NCBI GenBank assembly: GCA_022496805.1
Contig: CM040106.1
Coordinates: 7,936,001 to 8,000,000, forward strand
Length of the DNA stretch: 64,000 nucleotides
Origin: Pohlia nutans
Lineage: Eukaryota; Streptophyta; Bryopsida; Bryales; Mniaceae
Direction: 5' to 3'
The notes beneath the pieces were generated by a model, which had not been told where the DNA came from, did not search any database, and saw nothing but the letters and a program-made list of their open reading frames with translations. Positions 22,701 through 33,820 of this stretch are shown piece by piece. A program made the position numbers and the translations under genes. Positions within the stretch are counted from its first letter, which is position 1. Every line of letters starts with the position of its first letter.

Positions 22701-23138
22701 GTATGTACTCCAATCCACCTTGCGCTCCAACCTTAGTTCCGCATAGACCATTGCCAGTATATTGTAGTTAAATGTTCTTTTTGACTTCGAACGAGCTCCA
22801 AACAGTTCCCTCCATACCTCTTCCGCTTGGTGAAGGAAATGATCATCATTGCACAGCCATGGTTTGGTAGTAAAGGACTTTAACATCATTGGTAATTAAT
22901 CCCTCGGCCACAGTTTACTAATGAGGTATAGTTTGACATATTGTCTGGCTGTCGTGGCAGACCAATATTCTTCATTAACTTGTTCCCATCCTGGTTCGGC
23001 TAGAACATTTGGGTCGTCCAATGCTTCGTAATCAGGCGCATTAGGGGCCCCCTTAGTCTCATTCCTCCTAGGCCCAGCATTAGCATTCAAAGATTGGGGC
23101 TGGTCGGGAACCTGACCCTCATGTTGGTCATCCGCCAT
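19706..23138 (-). pseudogene. Coiled-coil/RING-H2-like gene, copy 2 (decayed)
   Basis: The start is the ATG at 23,138. An acidic N-terminal region is broken by a TAA near 22,893. A globular part with KVDWSTYPAIQK follows (about 22,700; compare QVDWAQYAADL in copy 1), then a charged linker. Predicted helices/coiled coil come at about 21,950-21,600. Three tandem repeats of a 25-residue unit containing PS[DE]QL lie at 21,415-21,600. More helices follow, then a RING-H2-like finger at about 20,740-20,600: C-S-C, then Y-stop-H-T-F-H-I-K-C, then C-P-L-C. The Tyr and stop are what G-to-A changes in a C-x-H motif would give. The tail has an NLS-like RSRKGKRK and ends at TGA. Stops at about 22,010, 21,471 and 20,670 and frameshifts make it non-functional. 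Confidence 0.55.
21415..21600 (-). repeat. In-gene tandem repeat (three units of about 75 bp)
   Basis: Three units encode variants of S-L-V/A-P-S-[DE]-Q-L-x-[IL]-P separated by about 25 residues. One unit ends in a TAG where Gln or Ser would fit. Confidence 0.8.
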
Positions 23139-23149
23139 TGCTTTGCGAT

Positions 23150-23367
23150 GTGTGAATGAACCGTGTGCAAATACTGTGACGAAATCCCGCGAGAAGGTGA
23201 ATCAACCATGTACCCTAAACCGTGACCAAATCCCGAAAAAATGTGAATCAACCGTCTGTGTAAAAATCCCGCGAGAATGTGAATGAACCGTCCGTGTAAA
23301 AAAACCCCAAAAATGTGAATGAATCGTCTGTGTGAAATACCGCGAAGATGTGAATCAAGTGTGTAAG
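23150..23367. repeat. Tandem repeat upstream of RING-like gene 2
   Basis: Five to six units of about 36-46 bp share GTGAATGAACCGT and AAATCCCGCGAGAA. The array begins 12 bp before the gene's ATG at 23,138, the same arrangement as the array upstream of the gene at 10,176-11,935, though the unit sequence differs. Confidence 0.85.
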
Positions 23368-23519
23368 ATGCTTGTTGTGACCAACCGGTGATTGGTAACA
23401 ATAAGCATATGACCTTTCACGCCCGTAGTAAATAAGGCCAAGAAGTTCACAAAGGGAATTACCAACAACCTAATTTAAGAGTGAGAAGTGAGAGCACATG
23501 GAGATGGACAGGCCTTCTA

Positions 23520-23965
23520 TACTGCCGTCCGCCTCCTTCTCGCCCGAACCAGCCCGTCCGCCCGAACTAGCATGTTTGTCTGTCTGATCCGGGTCGGCCG
23601 TCTGATCTGTTGTCCGAAGCGTGCTGCCCTTCCAATCATTGTTGTCCGATGGGGCGTTGGTGGCCGTCCGGCTGGCCCTAAACCTGAACTCATAAGGCAT
23701 CCGCTCCAAGGGTGTGTCTGATGCATCCCATGCGTTTCTGCCGTCTAATGCAGCCCGTGCGATCGCGTCCAGTCGATGGACCCTGTCCGATCTAGACCGT
23801 CCGTTCCAGCGCTTCCGGTCGAGCCCGTCAGATGCACCCCGCCCGATCTAGACTGTCCCCTCCAGTGTGTGTGATCCAGCCCAACGCTAGCGGACGACAT
23901 ATCGGACGGCACAGCGGACGGCAAAACGGACCAGTGCAGTCCGCTTGTGAGGGGGCAGGGTTGTT
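23520..23965. repeat. GTCCGAT-rich region, right of RING-like gene 2
   Basis: More than ten copies of GTCCG(A/T), CCGTC or CGGACGGC in GC-rich DNA. It is followed by a perfect 7-bp hairpin (GTTGAAC-GGCTG-GTTCAAC) near 23,967-23,985. It pairs in style with the cluster at 19,206-19,380. Confidence 0.6.
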
Positions 23966-24097
23966 GAACGGCTGGTTCAACGACTAGTTTGCCCGATGGT
24001 AGTATAAATCATGAAGGTTTTCTTTTGGTGAGTTCATTCGAAATGTCCAATTCTCAAGGGCTATGGCAACATTTTGTATCCCTCGCTTGACCATTAC

Positions 24098-25648
24098 CAC
24101 TACTAGGAGATCTGTGTCCTAACTGACTCAGTATTGACAAAATTTTATCAACTGCTCTGTCAATTAGGAGACCCTGATTCGGTCACTTTGTTGACAAAAT
24201 TTAGTCATTTTGTCTGTCAATTTGGACAAAGATACACGTCAGCTCAATGGTCGTCAAATGTCTTTGCCACGATGGAATTCGTAGCCACGTCAGCAGTTTA
24301 CGTGTATGGTAATTTGGTTTTGTACACGGGCAAAAACGTTCAGTGAATTTTGTGGAAGTTTCCTGGACTCGATGAAAGTTCAATTAACCCGTCCATGTTT
24401 TCACTCCGTTGTTTACGGTGATTTACTTTTGGGTTTCAAGTTCCCAAGAAATAACAACCCGAGTTCGTTATGGCCGCATCTCAAGTAGTTTTCTATTCGT
24501 GTGGATAGAAACAAGCCGCATCTTAAGCAGTTCAAAGGCGGTGAATAAGAGCGAGTAGATGGAGCAACGGCGAGCATCAGTGACAGGAACTCACACAAAG
24601 AGCAACAGCGACAGGAGCAGCATCGCAAGGAGCAACATCAAAAGGCAGCAACGGCGACAGCTCGAAGCTCCAAGAGAACCTGAGGAAGCTCCTACTCCTT
24701 CGCAACCTGGTCAAGTAAACACGAAGAGAATTTGTCTATGCAAGCATCCGGCCCGAAACCTGTGAACCCCCAAACTACGACATCAAACTCCAGCCTAGGT
24801 CTCATCGCTGAATGGTGTCATGAGCACGGCACACCAATGCGCACGATTGACCTTGACCTAAACAATCCACGCTCGCCCCGCAAATCGTAAATACAAGACG
24901 CGCCCGGAAAACCCTGAAACGCAACAACAACAACCACATCACGTCCATCGAGAAAATTAAATCAGCGCTTCGAAAAACAGTAGCGCTGACAGAATGAGGG
25001 GAAAAAAGCCCCATACAAAAAAGCGCCCCGATTGCAAAAGGCGGCACATGCTAGAGCTAGAAAAGAGGGACGAGAGAGAGGTCGAGAGGCAGATGGCGAA
25101 ATCAAAGAAGGAAGGAAGGAGGGCCTGGGGAAGGAAAGGCAGGGAGGGCAAGGAAGGACTACTCACAAGAAGGAAAGGAAGGAAGGATGGTGTAGTTCAG
25201 TTGCCGTGTTGCCGTTGGGAAGCAAGGGTTTGCTTTGCTCTCTCACATGAAAATGATACCTCTCTCCCTCAACACTGCCTTCCTTGGAGACCAAAGCAAA
25301 ATAGATAACAAACGACAACAACAGGCTTAGAATAGGGTTCCATCAGTTTAGTCCAAGCCCCGGGCTAAACCAACATTTATACGCATGTTACTTTTCTTTT
25401 ACTTTAACCCCGGTTTTCTGGTAACAATGCAGAAAAGTAGTTCCAGGTATGCAGCATAAAACCGAAAAGTAAAAAAATATTCCACCTTGTGCGTCCACGG
25501 TGTAAAGTGAGGAGAAGTTGACAAAAAGATGATAGAAAAACAAAAACTACCCGAGATGACAAGACAACACATGGCATATGTTCAAATCGTCATCTTGGAC
25601 ATTTCTCTGTCAAATATTTGTCATTTAGACACCCATTTCCTTGTAGTA
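24098..25648. mobile_element. Non-autonomous CACTA (En/Spm) element
   Basis: The left end is CACTACTAGGAGAT. The right end is the inverse of TACTACAAGGAAAT, and the match continues through GTGTC and TGAC. Both sides are flanked by TAC (24,095-24,097 and 25,649-25,651), the 3-bp duplication expected of CACTA elements. Subterminal copies of TTGACAAAATTT/GTCAATT are frequent at both ends. No transposase is present. The purine-rich middle (25,000-25,200) gives Lys/Arg/Glu-rich frames that are probably not genes. Confidence 0.85.
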
Positions 25649-25809
25649 TACCGAGTTTGAATGCACGGTTGTCATATTCCGTTTGGAATTTGACAACTAT
25701 TGTATTTGACATACATGATACATTTTTTCATCACACGATCACGAGGTATCGCACGCCGTCACTTAAAACTATTGGGTAGCGGAATCTAAACCCTTTTGAA
25801 CCTTTCAAG

Positions 25810-26645
25810 ATGCCAAGCGATTGGGAAGATTGGTATGTGGATATAGCCCCCGGAAAAGTGAAGTGCTTATTATGTCCATCACTTTATGCAAAGAATGCGA
25901 GGATGTTGCGTCACCTTGGATACCGGAACGCATCATGAAACTGTGACATTGGCGTAGGTATATGCAAGAGACTTATACCGCAGATTAAAGGGCTCTTTCT
26001 TAATTGCAAAGGAGATCCTCCCAAGCGTCCAAATCCAGATCAATCGGATGAATGTCGTATTTCAAGAGCGGGAAATATGGACATCATGGAGCTTTGCACA
26101 CCGCAATCAATGGATCGAGAGTCACGCGGTGGACCACAAGAGATTCCAAATCAGAGGTCAAGTTCTAATACAAACAAAACTACCTGGAGCAGACTACCAT
26201 CCACGGAACGTGACATTGCAGCTGGTAAGGCCGGCCGTCCATTGCGACAAGCAGGAATACCAGAGGGTTTCCAAAAAGAGAAACAAAGAGAGTTAGACAA
26301 GATATGGGCAAGGTTCTTTTACGAGGCGAATATTTCTTTTTCGATAGCACGAAATTCAACTTTCAAAGAGGCCATATGGAGGACTTCTGATTTTTGGGGA
26401 CCGTACATACCACCCTCTTACAATGACTTATGGAAGAAACTCTTGGTGCAAGCCAAGAATGAATTAGGGGCGCTCTTGGAAGGTAAAATGGCAGATAGCG
26501 TTCGCAAGTTTAGAGCCACGTTGACATTTGATGGATGGAGCTCGTGCACAAACCAACCATCATTCAATGCAATGATAGTGTCTGCAGTAGAACATTTTCT
26601 TCGATCGGAAGACACTTTGGGACATTCAAAGACAGCAGCGTACCA
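25810..26645 (+). pseudogene. hAT transposase, N-terminal half (BED finger + DUF659)
   Basis: The frame starts MPSDWEDWYVD and has a BED-type finger start (KCLLC...LRHLGY). An in-frame TGA at 25,936-25,938 could come from CGA. It then runs without a break to WARFFYEANISFSIARN and the DUF659 signature FRATLTFDGWSSCTNQPSFN, stopping at GHSKTAAYH. This is the start of a hAT-superfamily transposase, which cuts and pastes DNA with 8-bp duplications. The remaining part (35,850 onward) is 9.2 kb away in the same orientation, and the codon spacing across the gap fits the DUF659 pattern. Confidence 0.85.
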
Positions 26646-27340
26646 CATCACAAACTTGACAAGGCACGTTTTTGTAATGTTCTTCGTATGTTGTTGAAAT
26701 GAACAGGGGTGATTACGTACAACGTACGTTAATATCATGTTTACCAAAAGAAATAAATACACATGTTTTTGATACTATAATTTCAAATCGAATACGACAT
26801 ATTTGTTATATGATAAGCGCTCATGCAATTATTGTGTGTTTTCAATATCCATTTCGTGCTTGTGTTGTATATGTAGAACATGACAATTGTCGTATGATTG
26901 CAGCACGTTCTGCGTGTATTGAGCAAATTGTTTACAAAGAAATGATTTTCGCATTGCATTCTTAGTTGATAAAAATATATATTCATAAATATAATTTCAA
27001 ACTAAGCGCCTATTACAATATTTGGTTTTGGATCAAACATGAAATTTAGCACTTGTATTCTCCCAAAAAACCATTACAAATAAACAATTGACCCAAATGC
27101 GTTGATTACAATCTATTGATCCCAAATAGAGCTTCAAAGATGCATATTACATAAATTACACAAAAGAGAAGTCTACTAAAGACTACTATTAATAAGTCTA
27201 TGATCTCAGGAGTTCTCAAACATCAAACTAACCTTATTTGCATGCAAATAAAGCAATTATAACATCTTTTGTTGCTATAGAATCTTGTGCAGATTCTAAA
27301 GCTCGTACCAAATTCTTTGTATGCTTGTTTACTTCTAAAC

Positions 27341-30300
27341 CTACTTTAATTCCCCTGCCCTAAAGAAAATAGTAAAGTTGGGTCTAAACCTTGTAATTTC
27401 CAGGTTGTAATGATCATGATCTTGAATTGATGGAGAGGCTTGATTATTACATTTCATATTTCTCCATAGCACAGCTAATCCACTCCTTATGATGTTCATG
27501 AGCAATGTCGAGATGGTAGCTGGTATTGCTGTTAATAGGGATGTAAAATGTGCAATGGCTAGTACCACTTCCAAGGAAGAGTTCTTGATTCCAACTTCAA
27601 TTGATATTGAACATAGATCACTCTTCACTCTGTGGGACATAACATAGAAAAGTACAAGTTACAATAAAGTATTAAGGAATAACGAATCCAAAACTCTAAT
27701 ACAGAAAAATAAGAAGTTTGGAAGAAAATCTATCAAATTCTAGAAGCCCAAATAAATAAAAAGAATCCTCACTTTTAAAACTTGATTAGATTTTGAGGTT
27801 CAAAATCATTAAAGATTGAGATGCTTAATCCCTAAGTGACGGATTAACCATTTTATGGTCGCTGCCCTTTTTTTACGGGCTGCCCAAGATGGAAAAAACC
27901 CTTTTTTAGAAAATCAAAAATATTTTCCAATAGGAAATCAAGTCTACTTTCCAACCCAATTTGAATCATGTCGATCCGAGTTAAACTCCACCGGGGAGAA
28001 ATTTTCAAAGACAAACACCCTCTACATTGGCTAGTGTTAGAAAATTTACTATTTGGAGAAAGTAATGATGTTCTCTCCATTGAAAAATGTACAATTTTGA
28101 GTTTTACAATAGAATGTCTAGTTTTAACCAATCATATCAAATTTCAAATTCTAAAAATAAAATTTGTAATTTTGATAAATATTTGAAGCTAAAGGCTTCT
28201 ATATTCATTATGAGAGAATAAAAAGCTATTTTTTGAAATTTGACCGTATGAATAATTACTAAACATCATGCTCCTCATTTTCTCTTTTGGACCAAACTTC
28301 ATCAAAGTTGAAGAAGTAATTTTTTATAACACATTTATGTTTTGCCCTTACCCCCTCCGTCATTTAGGGGTTAAATTAAAAAAAATCTAAAACAACTAAG
28401 TCACAAAGGTAACACAAAGAAATAATAGAGAAACAAATTACTCTACAACAAATAATAAAATCTTTCACTGACAACCAAATAGTAAAAATACACACCTAGA
28501 AGTTCTCTCCTCAACACTTCCTTCTCGGAGTCATTAATAATGCATAAAGGCCATGAGCATGAACCCACATCAAAACATACCCATGAGCAGTTCCAAACGT
28601 ACCCTCATAAAGTTCTTTCTTGTAATGTCGACATGTCGGCCCCATGAAATTTTTCTTCATCAAATTTGCTATGGCCATTCATCCATATATATTCATATTG
28701 AAATTGTCATCCAAAAGTTTAGAGGTGTACCCCAAAACCTCAAGCTTTAGAGATTCAAGAAAGACTTCCTACATAGCTTTTAGAAGAATTGTGCGTAAAA
28801 TATCAAGTGCTCATAGTAAGAAGCTCCACCAAATTGCAATCACAACCTGTTGCCAAAGAACTTGTGTTTACTACCTAGTTTACTGACAAGCAATCCTCAT
28901 TACTCATCCTAATATTGTGTGAGTGCAGAGAAAGATTTCTTTCAACAACGTACTATGATACGATTTCAAAAGGACATGCAAGTTAACCCATAAACGTCAA
29001 AGCAAGCCCCACGGGCTTGGTATAAAGGAATAATTGGAGAAAAAAGTTTCATTTCTCAACCAAATCAAGCGAGACTTATTGCGTTGGAAAGCTACTGAAA
29101 AAGCGATCTAGATTCCAAATTTTTGCGTCATTTGAGAGATTGGAATCGTTGGTAAGCAATCAAAGTTATCAAATTGAACAAGTTTTGAGGTTGGGGCAGC
29201 TGAAGTTCAGCAGTGCCGCAGTGCTACAGTGCTAGCCAGCAGTGCATTGCAGAGCCATTTTTGCAAAAACAAAAAAAAAAAAAAAACAAAAAATAAATAA
29301 ATTTAAAAATTATAAAAAAAAAAAAAAAAAAAATTCCCCAAAAAAATTTAGGTTCCTTCCGGGCTGCACCATTCAGGCCCTCTTGACGTTTAAGGGTTAA
29401 GAGTAAAGTTTGACGCACTCATGATAGAGGAAATTGTATAGAGTAAAGCTCTACTATTAATTAACACTCTAGCGTTAGATTGAACAGACTTCACATAAAA
29501 TTTCAGACTTTTTCAAGTATACTAGCTTTGTCGGTAGCATAGTTTCTAGAAACCGAGAACTCACAGATCATTTAAAAAAAACATATTGGATATGATTAGC
29601 TAGTCAACATGAAAAATAAGCCATAATTACAAAATCCAGAAGCCTGCGGTGATAATAAAGCTGAAACTTACCATGCAAAGGGAGAAATTGAAAATAAAAA
29701 AATTGGTGGCAAGAGACAAAAAGAGAGTTGTCCATGCCATTAGAGCTATCAATTGCACTCCTGCCAAGTAATTGTCCTTTGGATTCTTTTTGAAGGGCCG
29801 CCATAGAGACTTTTGCCTCTTCAAACTTTTGAGTTGCCTACAAAAGAAAATAAAAAAACTTCATGACTATATTGTATTACTGTACTACTATGTAAGAATG
29901 CTTCCAAAATCACACAATAATATTAAAGAATTGCCTATTTGCTAAATTCATGTTCTTCTAAATGTTTTTTTGGCCATTCATACCTAATATCAATTGGAAC
30001 AATACGAAAATAAATAAATAAAAAATTGTCTAATTTAACAATTTTTAACATGTCTCCAAAGACCGTCACAAAAGGTCAAAAAAAATTGTTATTTCATATT
30101 TTTGCTTCAAACACTATAAACTTACAATCTGTAACGTACAGTCAAATTCTATGAAATTTTTATCATGCATTCTTTTGGTAATCTAAAGCATGATCTTGTG
30201 GTTATAAATGCAAAAACAATTATTTCTAAGGTTCATTTGAAGCCCTGCTGGCACTGTTCATTCTCCCACAAAAAACCTCTTTCTCTCCAGAACTTCCACT

Positions 30301-33300
30301 TACGAAGCTTGAACTGAAAAAAAGATTCCCAATTTTGTATCGACATACCGAATTCCATAATATCTTTTACAAAATTTAGATAAAAAGTTAACACTACCGG
30401 AACCCTACCCAAACGTTCAAATATCCTGGTTAGGACATATTGGCATTTAAGGGTTAAGCTTCTTCCTATTATTGGTTGCAAACTCTCTGATAAAACCTCT
30501 ATTCATCTCAGCCCTAGATCTACCTGATTACAGAAAAAATCAAGCTTACCCAAGACACCCTAAACCCTAAATCAAACCAGTGAGAGAAGATGACCTAATT
30601 GTAACACCATAAAAGTACATGTTGATTTTGAGAATGTTCATCAGAACTTGTGTTGTTTCAGGTCATCTACAAATAAAACTTTAAACCCTTTGCATGTAGC
30701 ATCTAAATTAGGCATACTTTGGTGCAATAGAATACCCTTGCAATTGTTAACAAGAATAAACTTGTTCACTACTAACAATAGAAACTATACTTATTGCTTA
30801 ACCCCTAAAGGACCAAAGATTCATGGATTTAAAATGATAAATTCAATTGATCACATTGTGAAAGACGGAATTTAGATGGAACCAAATTTATATCGCCGAA
30901 ATCACTGAAGAACATTGTATGTGTTAGTCAAGAAACAAAGAAATTTGAACAAGCGGAGAGTCCACAAAAGACGTACTCAAAATTGCTAAAAACACATGAG
31001 GCCCAATTTGGGCTTTTGGTCCTTTAGGGGGTTAAGGACCAAGGATTCATGATTTTAAAATGACAAATTTAATCTATCATATCGTAAAAAATATTATTCA
31101 GATATAACCAAATTTTATATCACTCGAATCACTGAAGAACATTGCATGTGTTGGTCAAAAAGGAAAAAAAATTGAACAAGAGGAAGTCCACATAGGACCT
31201 ACTCAAAACTGCTAGAAAAATAAAATGAGGTGCGGTTAGCTGAAAGCAAACAAAGAATCAAGAAGCACAATTTATGAAAGTTGTATGATAACATAATAAG
31301 AGCATTATCATACCTTCTCTTCTGTCCAAATCATGTTGACAGCCCTCAGTGAGCAAGTGCTGAAAGAAATCGGTAGTAAAATCATCCCGGTGGCGTGCTA
31401 CAATGGCATCCAGTCCCAGAAGAGAGTCTCTGACCATAGCCAGCGTTTTGTTATGCCGCTGCATGTCGTCATCCACCTGAAAACAACTCATAATACTCCA
31501 TGCATGCGATTACCACAATCCACTTTTCTCCTTGATTTGGAGAAGTGAATCTACACGATACATACATGATCCATCCAGCCTGCTCAAGATGCTTGAATCA
31601 CTCGTGAAACCGAAACATAAGAGTCCTTCAAAATACGGGTTTGAAATAAATTGACTGTAGAGAGAATAAACACAACCGACTTGCACTCTTCATCAATAAA
31701 TGCTCTATGCACAGCATGTCATACAACCTACTTGCCCGCAACAACAATCTTTAACCCTTTACCGCCCACGACAGTTCAGAACTGGGTCGTTTGTAAGCCG
31801 TTTTTTTTTTTATCTTCATTACCAAGTAACAAGAGAGCCACACTCATATTCCAACCGTTTAGATTGGTAAATAGCTTCGCTATCAACTTGTGTGAGAAGA
31901 ATTTTTTTGAATCGGCCTTGTGCATTAGTAGATTATAGACCTAGATGGTACCGTATATTTTGGTTCAGGTTGGTTTGATTTATGGGGTGCTCAGTTTAAG
32001 CCCATATGGTGACATCTAAACCATTTCATGATTTTATGGAATTTCAGTTTAGCGATTACCCATCTCGTGCTCTTGAGATTGACATGTTGCGCGTTTCATT
32101 TCGACAATCCTACATTTTTTGATGAATTCTGAAATAGACATGACATCGTGGTATACGGTTCCCAGGCTCTAAAGGGTTAAACCACTCCATTTTCGACACA
32201 TAAAATACGATTCACATTCTTTACAATGCAAAAGTTTGTTACAAGCTCCTCCAAAAATTCATTCATAAGACTTCAAAATACAATCATCACAACATTTTCA
32301 AGTTTTCCTAAGACATGCTTACATCAATCTTATACTAACTACACATTCATTATTATTCAGAGGAGCATGGTTATTACAGAAAGGAACTCCAGCAAATGTT
32401 GTTTGAATTATGTTTCTTCCCATTACCATTATCAGTATCAACTTCTTGTAATATACACCTCTTCAATATAGGAGTCTCCAACACATGAACCTGCAGCCAA
32501 CAAATCCACATTAGCGTGCAACATCCATCTCTCCACACCTACCAATAATGGACGTAGAATATATTATCATGGTGACATTGTTCGCGTTATCCTTGGGGAA
32601 GTCACTTAGTGTAAATTTTGGATATATATGAGCAAACAAAGGGTATTAATGGGGAGCTATGAAATAATTGGTTATTCTAATATTTATAGTATATTTCATA
32701 TACATTCTAAAAATAATTCTACAATATTCCCATATTGGCTTTAAAACACCCCATATTACTTCTAAAAATTTATAAATTTTATCTCAAATGAATAAAAGAC
32801 ACCCTATATTTGTTCTCTCATAGTTATCTAAATTCTTAACAGTGACTTCCCGGGACATTATCTAAAATTTTTTCAGGTCATAAATCATGCTTGCAAGGCC
32901 ATGAAGTCAAGAACAGTACAATCAGTCACTCTTGTTAATTATAGTTAATTAATATGCAAATTCATTTGGTTATTTAGTACCGAAACTTTAATTGTAGCTC
33001 ATTTGCAAATGGCAATTTCCTAGGGTTTGTAAGTACACTTGAGATAATAGTCATAATATCCATTGCATTAGCAATATTTGTCAACACTGAATATATTATT
33101 TAATGCATGCGAAATACGGTTTTCCAATAGCTAGGAAGAGTGCACGGGAGTTCCAGAAGGCTATGACCTACGCAATCTGCCAGACTGCCACTCGTTCAAA
33201 TTCTCATACGTAAGCTGGCCAGTCCTAGAATTTAGAACTCCAGGTTCTCGTTGGAAAACATGAAACCTGTCTGAGAACTTGAAGGTCAAAATAAGCTCAA

Positions 33301-33315
33301 CATTTTGGCCACAAC
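27341..33315 (-). CDS. Multi-exon membrane-protein gene (unrecognised)
   Basis: At least four exons with good splice borders are visible on the minus strand: 33,315-33,172 (GQNVELILTFKFSDRFHVFQ), 31,476-31,314 (54 codons; helical, DAIVARHRDDFTTDFFQHLL), 29,837-29,672 and 27,629-27,341, which ends at TAG. The third begins ATQKFEEAKVSMAAL and, after a one-base shift, becomes hydrophobic (LAGVQLIALMAWTTLFLSLA). The last has another hydrophobic segment (VVLAIAHFTSLLTAIPATI). This suggests a protein with membrane spans. Exon phases do not join directly, so exons are missing from this list or the gene is decayed. Introns hold the TTAA-flanked elements. It could be a host gene or one captured by the surrounding segment. 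Confidence 0.5.
27825..28374. mobile_element. TTAA-flanked TIR element 2 (piggyBac-like)
   Basis: The ends are TTAATCCCTAAGTGACGG and the inverse of TTAACCCCTAAATGACGG (two mismatches), 550 bp long. Its body resembles 61,060-61,350 near the right of the window. No ORF of note. Confidence 0.65.
28983..29400. mobile_element. TTAA-flanked TIR element 3 (piggyBac-like)
   Basis: The ends are TTAACCCATAAACGTCAA and the inverse of TTAACCCTTAAACGTCAA, with one mismatch in 18. It is 418 bp long and contains the A-rich tract at 29,268-29,350. Confidence 0.75.
29268..29350. repeat. A-rich tract
   Basis: Two long A runs separated by short A/T-rich DNA; low complexity only. Confidence 0.9.
30798..31035. 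mobile_element. TTAA-flanked TIR element 4 (piggyBac-like)
   Basis: The ends are TTAACCCCTAAAGGACCAAA and the inverse of TTAACCCCCTAAAGGACCAA. It is 238 bp long. The sequence after its right end (31,036-31,230) repeats its body at moderate identity. Confidence 0.75.
30806..31225. repeat. Direct tandem duplication of about 230 bp
   Basis: 30,806-31,000 and 31,036-31,225 match along their length: AAGATTCATGG/AAGGATTCATG, then AATCACTGAAGAACATTG, then AATTTGAACAAG and GTCCACA. The first copy is inside TTAA element 4. Confidence 0.8.
31314..31476 (-). CDS. Exon of the membrane-protein gene
   Basis: 163 bp between a TTTTCAG acceptor and a GTATGA donor, open in one frame throughout (V-D-D-D-M-Q start). 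One base is left over at the donor. The clean borders make this the best supported exon of the locus. Confidence 0.6.
31751..32180. mobile_element. TTAA-flanked TIR element 5 (piggyBac-like)
   Basis: The ends are TTAACCCTTTA and its inverse; similarity is weak beyond 11 bp. 430 bp, non-coding. Confidence 0.55.
32595..32854. mobile_element. Short TIR element (GGGAAGTCACT ends)
   Basis: Inverted GGGAAGTCACT termini about 260 bp apart. Related termini bound 35,056-35,306. Target duplication not clear. Confidence 0.5.
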
Positions 33316-33820
33316 CTGCAAATTTAACTACAACTCTAGTCGTCATTGGACTACAACGCTAAATAAAAATTGAAGAAATACAGACAATGGGAGAGAACAG
33401 TGGGAGAGAACGTGACGACCATCTCACACTGATAGAGCTACGAACCTCACTCAATCAAACTTGCTTGGAAATCAATCAAATAATCAAGCTCAAATTGCTC
33501 ACCTCATCAATCAATTCCGGCCTCACTACTTACACGCTTGTCGACACTACAAAAACATCCGGAGTGAAATCTAATCGCTCTTCGAGCAACCACTGTGAAT
33601 CATTATCACTGCACCCCCGTTGTAAATCGTTGTGAATCATTGTCACCGATTCCCGACCGTCACCTCCTCGATCAGGCAATAGATTGTGTTGGTATTCGGA
33701 AAGTCAAGTCGGAAATAGAAAGAAGCAAGCTGACTACCCTAAGCAAGGCCGACTACCCATAGAAACACGAAACCCTAAACAAGGAGGCTGACTACCACCA
33801 CCGCAGTAATGAGATTAGCC

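Noticed and set aside
12172..23367. CRISPR array at the tandem repeats
   Set aside because: Repeats are contiguous and imperfect without unique spacers, and the DNA is eukaryotic.
23956..24010. Helitron 3' end (hairpin followed by CTAG)
   Set aside because: The hairpin is real and CTAG follows within three bases, but the spacing is shorter than usual, no matching TC start or Rep/helicase was found, and the GTCCGAT arrays fit a TIR-type element better.
24994..25308. Lys/Arg-rich 104-codon ORF as a gene
   Set aside because: It lies in a purine-rich tract of a non-autonomous CACTA element, overlaps similar frames, and has no recognisable domain.
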